Part shown: positions 60,528-64,000 of the stretch, piece by piece
Layout: each line of letters starts with the position of its first letter
How positions within the stretch are numbered: position 1 is the stretch's first letter
Source of the DNA: Prevotellaceae bacterium
GTDB lineage: Bacteria > Bacteroidota > Bacteroidia > Bacteroidales > Paludibacteraceae
Assembly: GCA_031271815.1 (NCBI GenBank)
Contig: JAISVA010000035.1
Coordinates: 1-64,000, forward strand
Length of the DNA stretch: 64,000 nt
Direction of reading: 5' to 3'
Notes under the pieces: model-generated
The model's input: only the letters and a program-made list of their open reading frames with translations
Told to the model about the DNA's origin: nothing
The model's database searches: none
Program-made: the position numbers and the translations under genes

Positions 60528-61859
60528 CTACCTCGCCCTCTCAAAGCGCGTCTTTATTCCCTTTATCTTCTCGTTTTTTATCCGGACGATCAGTTCGTTT
60601 ATTTTCGTCTCCTTGACGGCAGCATAGGAGAAGTGTTCCTTGACTTCGATACATCCCAATTCATCTTTTTGCAATCCGCCTTTTTGCATCAGGAATCCGG
60701 CAATATCTCCTTTACTGAGCTTTTCCTTTTTCCCCTTTCCGATATAGAGCGTAGCCCACGAAGGCTTGTCGGGGATTTTATTTCTTTCGGGCAAGCGTTC
60801 TTCCGGATAATCGGCAGGTAAAAAATCGGGGATTTTATCCTCCTCGTGTAAAATGACAAACGAAGTGCCGCCGGCAAACATACGCGCCGTGCGTCCGTTT
60901 CGATGAACAAATGCCTCTTCGTTCGCCGGCAGATGATAATGAACCACGTTTTCAATTTCGGGAATATCCAACCCCCTGGAAGCCAAATCGGTAGAAACCA
61001 GCAAATAGCAACTTCCGTTCCGGAACATAAAAAGCGATTTTTCGCGGTCGGGCTGCTCCATTCCTCCATGAAACAATTCGCAGGCAAGTCCTTTTTTTTG
61101 CAGGAACTCTCCTACCCTTTCGACCGATTCACGGTGATTGCAAAAGACTAGCGTTGAATGACTTCCAATGTGACAGATAAGCCGGAACAGCGTGTTCAAC
61201 TTGTCTTTTTCCGGTGAAACAACCTTCCGGATTTTCAAGCCTTCTATCACCTTTTTTTCGGTCAGAAAATCCAGGCGCAAGGGACGGATGATTCCTGTAA
61301 AAGCCGGAATCTCGTCCGGTTCAGTTGCCGAAAGCAGCACGCGTTTTTTCAGTCCCTTCAGTTCGGAAATGATGAAGGACATTTCTTCCGTGAAGCCAAA
61401 TTCGAGCGATTTATCAAATTCATCCAATATCAATGTGTGGATTCCGGCGGTCGAAAAACTTTCCTGCCGGATATGATCGACGATGCGTCCGGGCGTACCG
61501 ATAAGCAGTGCCGGACAATTTTCCAACATTTTCCTTTCCGTCAAAACCGAATGTCCGCCGTAGCAGCAACCCACCGAATAGCCGCTTCCCAACGATCTGA
61601 AAACCTGTTCAATCTGTAAAGCCAACTCACGCGATGGCGTCAATATTAATGCTTGAATTTCCTTTCTGTCAGGGTGCAACTGCTCCAAAAGCGGCAATAA
61701 AAACGCCAGCGTTTTTCCCGAACCGGTCGGAGAAAGGAGAATAATATCCCTGTTTTTTTCACTCGCTTCCAAGGCGGTTTGCTGCATTTCATTCAATGCC
61801 GTTATGCCTAATTTTTGAAGTGCCAGTTTGATTAAATTTATTTTTGTCATTTCATTCAA
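60528..61859 (-). CDS. DEAD-box RNA helicase, DbpA-like
   Basis: A 443-aa ATP-dependent RNA helicase. The Q-motif region LGITALNEMQQTAL and Walker A SPTGSGKT (43-50) are present. Motif II reads LILDEFDKSLEFG (DEFD in place of DEAD), and SAT appears in VLLSATEP. Domain 2 has STDLASRGLDIPEIENVVHY and HRNGRTAR. The last 70 residues (ATLYIGKGKKEKLSKGDIAGFLMQKGGL) resemble the DbpA RNA-binding domain, which in E. coli recognises 23S rRNA helix 92. A role in ribosome assembly is therefore likely. Two start codons are close together (Met1, Met4). Confidence 0.9.
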   Translation of the reverse strand: MNEMTKINLIKLALQKLGITALNEMQQTALEASEKNRDIILLSPTGSGKTLAFLLPLLEQLHPDRKEIQALILTPSRELALQIEQVFRSLGSGYSVGCCYGGHSVLTERKMLENCPALLIGTPGRIVDHIRQESFSTAGIHTLILDEFDKSLEFGFTEEMSFIISELKGLKKRVLLSATEPDEIPAFTGIIRPLRLDFLTEKKVIEGLKIRKVVSPEKDKLNTLFRLICHIGSHSTLVFCNHRESVERVGEFLQKKGLACELFHGGMEQPDREKSLFMFRNGSCYLLVSTDLASRGLDIPEIENVVHYHLPANEEAFVHRNGRTARMFAGGTSFVILHEEDKIPDFLPADYPEERLPERNKIPDKPSWATLYIGKGKKEKLSKGDIAGFLMQKGGLQKDELGCIEVKEHFSYAAVKETKINELIVRIKNEKIKGIKTRFERAR

Positions 61860-61867
61860 ATTTCGGA

Positions 61868-61875
61868 CAAAGATA
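61868..61875 (-). promoter_or_regulatory. -7 promoter element for the DEAD-box gene
   Basis: Minus-strand TATCTTTG matches TAnnTTTG, only 9 bases before the start codon, giving a very short leader. Confidence 0.4.
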
Positions 61876-61910
61876 CTTATTTTTGTACGAATTTCACTTT
61901 TTTATTAAAC

Positions 61911-61965
61911 ACAAAGACGCAAAAGCGCAACGTTTTAAATTTTTCTTTGAGTCTTTTGCGTTTTA
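61911..61965. repeat. intergenic inverted repeat, AACACAAAGACG family
   Basis: ACGCAAAAG (61917-61925) pairs with CTTTTGCGT (61953-61961), inside a longer imperfect palindrome with ACAAAGACGC on the left. It sits between divergent genes. Confidence 0.65.
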
Positions 61966-61987
61966 AATTCAAGCATAAGCATACTTT

Positions 61988-62638
61988 ATGAAATACATTG
62001 ATATTCATACACATAGAAAAAAGAATAATGAAAACATTCTTTCGCTGCAAAACATCAGTCCGGAAAAATTTATTCAACAGCCAGGATACGAAAATAACTG
62101 CTTTTCAGCCGGAATACACCCTTGGTATATCGACACAACTCTTGAAGATAAAATCAATATATTGAAACAGATAGCTTCCAATCCTGCCGTTTTGGCTATC
62201 GGAGAAACAGGCTTGGACAAAATTTGCAAAACAGATTTTGATTTACAGAAAAGGGCTTTCAACGCTCAAATTTCCATTGCCGGGACAGTTCAAAAACCGC
62301 TCATTATCCATTGCGTAAAAGCGTATAATGAAGTGCAGCAGGTGTTGAAAGAAGCGAAAACAAACGTTCCCGTCCTGTTTCACGGTTTCAGAGGAAAACC
62401 CCAACTGGCAAAGGAATTAACAAATGCCGGCTTCTATCTTTCCTTCGGGAATCTTTTTAATGAAGAAAGTCTAAAACAAACACCGATCGACCGCATTTTT
62501 TTGGAAACGGATGATGCGGATATTGAAATAGAAAAGATTTATACGCTCGTGGCGGAAGTGAAAGGCTTGTCTGTCAATAAATTGATTAAGACAGTGAATG
62601 AGAATTTTGAAAGGTGTTTCGGAAGACAATCCCTTTAA
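61988..62638 (+). CDS. TatD-family metal-dependent hydrolase
   Basis: A 216-aa hydrolase of the TatD group (TIM-barrel metal-dependent nucleases/deacylases). Metal ligands are visible: H7-x-H9 (IDIHTHR), E73 (AIGETGLD), H108 (LIIHCVKAY), H132 (VLFHGFRG) and D175 (LETDDAD). It is shorter than E. coli TatD (about 260 aa), as is usual for the Bacteroidota form. The role is probably DNA end trimming or repair. The gene lies 11 bases before queH on the same strand, so the two are likely co-transcribed. Confidence 0.9.
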   Translation: MKYIDIHTHRKKNNENILSLQNISPEKFIQQPGYENNCFSAGIHPWYIDTTLEDKINILKQIASNPAVLAIGETGLDKICKTDFDLQKRAFNAQISIAGTVQKPLIIHCVKAYNEVQQVLKEAKTNVPVLFHGFRGKPQLAKELTNAGFYLSFGNLFNEESLKQTPIDRIFLETDDADIEIEKIYTLVAEVKGLSVNKLIKTVNENFERCFGRQSL

Positions 62639-62649
62639 GCACAAGAAAT

Positions 62650-63264
62650 ATGACGGCAAGAAACTATCAGCGCGAACTTGAACAGTTGATTCAGCACATT
62701 CGAGGAGAGGAAAAAGTCCCGACTCTTTTTCTCCATAGCTGTTGTGCGCCGTGCAGCAGCTATGTGCTGGAATATTTGTCGCAATATTTCCGGATTACGC
62801 TATTTTTCTATAATCCGAATATTTACCCGGAAGAAGAGTACGACAAACGAGTAGCCGAGCAGGAAAAATTTATTTCCCGGTTGCACACAAAGCATCCCGT
62901 CACATTTTTAACGGGGAAATATGACACTGCCCGTTTTTACACGCTTACAAAAGGAATGGAGAAAGAGCCCGAAGGCGGTCGTCGCTGCTTTGCCTGCTAT
63001 GAACTGCGGCTGGAAGAGGCTGCCAGGATGGCGCAAGTTGGCAGTTTTGATTATTTCGCCACCACATTGTCTATTAGTCCGTTGAAAAACGCATTGAAAA
63101 TAAACGAAATAGGCGAAAAGTCGGGTGAAAAATACCATATAAAACACCTTCCATCCGACTTCAAGAAAAAGGGCGGATATTTGCGTTCCACTCAACTGGC
63201 AAAAGAATATGAACTTTACCGGCAGGATTATTGCGGATGTGTATTTTCTGTGAGAAAGAATTGA
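62650..63264 (+). CDS. queH: epoxyqueuosine reductase QueH
   Basis: A 204-aa enzyme that reduces epoxyqueuosine to queuosine in the wobble position of tRNAs, the QueG-independent type (DUF208). Cysteines for the iron-sulfur site are in place: C31-C32-x2-C35 (LHSCCAPCSS), C113-x2-C116 (RRCFACYELR) and a C-terminal DYCGCVFS pair. FYNPNIYPEEEYDKR is a family signature. The frame is open 12 codons upstream into the tatD end, but the ATG at 62650 gives the conserved start. Confidence 0.93.
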   Translation: MTARNYQRELEQLIQHIRGEEKVPTLFLHSCCAPCSSYVLEYLSQYFRITLFFYNPNIYPEEEYDKRVAEQEKFISRLHTKHPVTFLTGKYDTARFYTLTKGMEKEPEGGRRCFACYELRLEEAARMAQVGSFDYFATTLSISPLKNALKINEIGEKSGEKYHIKHLPSDFKKKGGYLRSTQLAKEYELYRQDYCGCVFSVRKN

Positions 63265-63358
63265 TTTTCCTTAAAATTTCAAAAGAAAAAAGCAAAAATA
63301 ACCGTTCTGTGAATCCTTTTTACGACCTTTATACCTTGTAAAACAAACAGTTGATTTT

Positions 63359-64000
63359 ATGTATAAGACAATCATATCATTCTTCGTTCTCGCTGGACTG
63401 TTTGCCTGTAATTCAAACAGAAACAATCAGGCGGCAAACAACGGAAAAAATGTTTCGGAAGCTCCGGAAAAAGAGGTGTATATTCCGGCATTTAACCGCG
63501 ATTCTGCTTTCTCGTTTTTGAAAAAACAGTGCGATTTCGGTCCGCGCGTACCAAACACTGCGGCACATAAGGCAACAGCCGGTTATCTCGCAGGCGAACT
63601 GAAACGTTTCGGCGCCAGGGTAATCGAGCAGGATGCCAACTTGATTGCATACAACGGAACTGTTTTAAAAGCAAAAAATATCATTGGCGTCTTTTATCCT
63701 GAAAAAACAGACCGGGTTATTTTTTTCGCGCATTGGGACAGCCGTCCGTTTGCCGATAACGACGCTAATCCTGCCAATCACCGGCAACCGGTTATGGGAG
63801 CAAACGATGGCGCGAGCGGAGTGGCAGTTTTGTTGGAAATTGCCCGGCAACTGCAACAGCACGAGCCTGAAACCGGCATTGACATCGTTTTCCTCGATGC
63901 GGAAGATTATGGAACACCTTCGTTTGAATCGTCAAACAAACAGGATACCTGGTGCCTTGGTGCGCAATATTGGGGTAGAAACCCGCACTATACGATCAAG
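63359..64000 (+). CDS. glutaminyl-peptide cyclotransferase-like M28 lipoprotein (3' end beyond window)
   Basis: The first 214 codons of a gene running off the right edge. A lipoprotein signal peptide ends in LFAC, with C17 as the lipidated residue. The M28 zinc site is visible: H125-x-D127 (FFAHWDSRPFAD), D150 (MGANDGASGVA) and E182 (FLDAEDYG). The single-zinc glutaminyl cyclase group has this layout; it converts N-terminal Gln to pyroglutamate on exported proteins. In T9SS bacteria many exported proteins start with Gln after signal cleavage, and several in this window do (the vWA, MBL and OmpA-family proteins), which fits such an activity. Confidence 0.88.
   Translation, partial: MYKTIISFFVLAGLFACNSNRNNQAANNGKNVSEAPEKEVYIPAFNRDSAFSFLKKQCDFGPRVPNTAAHKATAGYLAGELKRFGARVIEQDANLIAYNGTVLKAKNIIGVFYPEKTDRVIFFAHWDSRPFADNDANPANHRQPVMGANDGASGVAVLLEIARQLQQHEPETGIDIVFLDAEDYGTPSFESSNKQDTWCLGAQYWGRNPHYTIK

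Overview
The window looks like chromosomal DNA of a Bacteroidota species, most likely order Bacteroidales. The reasons are: promoters of the TAnnTTTG (-7) type rather than TATAAT; C-terminal type IX secretion (T9SS) sorting domains on four proteins; SusC-style carboxypeptidase-regulatory/TonB-box modules; families largely confined to this phylum (DUF3256, DUF4491, DUF3109, START-like, PorT-type barrels, a 30-residue AURKAIP1/COX24 protein); few Shine-Dalgarno sites; and an initiator tRNA gene without an encoded CCA. No genus can be named from the sequence alone. There is no phage, plasmid, CRISPR array, rRNA operon or intact insertion sequence.

Layout. 1-4.3 kb: a von Willebrand surface protein divergent from an ECF sigma factor / anti-sigma-like pair; the two sides share a SusC-type N-terminal module and a 58-bp perfect match. 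4.3-9.9 kb: EamA transporter, TsaC, a small barrel, a PAP2 phosphatase fused to a barrel, DUF4491 and a zinc CDF exporter. 10-14.4 kb: clpP-clpX-recQ. 14.5-19.5 kb: a degenerate metallo-beta-lactamase-fold protein, DUF3256, START-like protein, initiator tRNA-Met and RmuC. 19.6-28 kb: a nested palindromic element followed by three T9SS cargo genes, two of them very large CotH-kinase/lamin-tail proteins. 28-34 kb: VIT1-type transporter, RNase G, AURKAIP1/COX24 protein, HU, MutY, EttA. 34-42.2 kb: a long AT-rich gap, aminotransferase, LolC/E-like permease, flippase, a frameshifted small membrane gene, 2-hydroxyacid dehydrogenase, OmpA protein. 42.5-47.2 kb: a giant T9SS protein and a small partner. 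47.4-52.4 kb: a thioesterase / ketosynthase / ACP / ketosynthase / chain-length-factor cassette of the aryl-polyene/flexirubin type. 52.6-60.1 kb: lon, DUF3109, M16 peptidase and a RecB-like helicase-nuclease. 60.5-64 kb: DbpA-like helicase, TatD, QueH and a glutaminyl cyclase cut by the window end.

Most of the window is ordinary housekeeping. The parts that reward a second look are the sigma/anti-sigma/vWA locus with its transplanted SusC N-terminus, the compact KS-ACP-KS-CLF cassette that lacks the rest of a polyene cluster, the twin CotH surface proteins, a pseudoenzyme-like MBL protein, and several families of intergenic inverted repeats, one built as a palindrome nested inside a larger palindrome. 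All coordinates and motifs were read by eye; similarity statements rest on remembered family features, not on searches.
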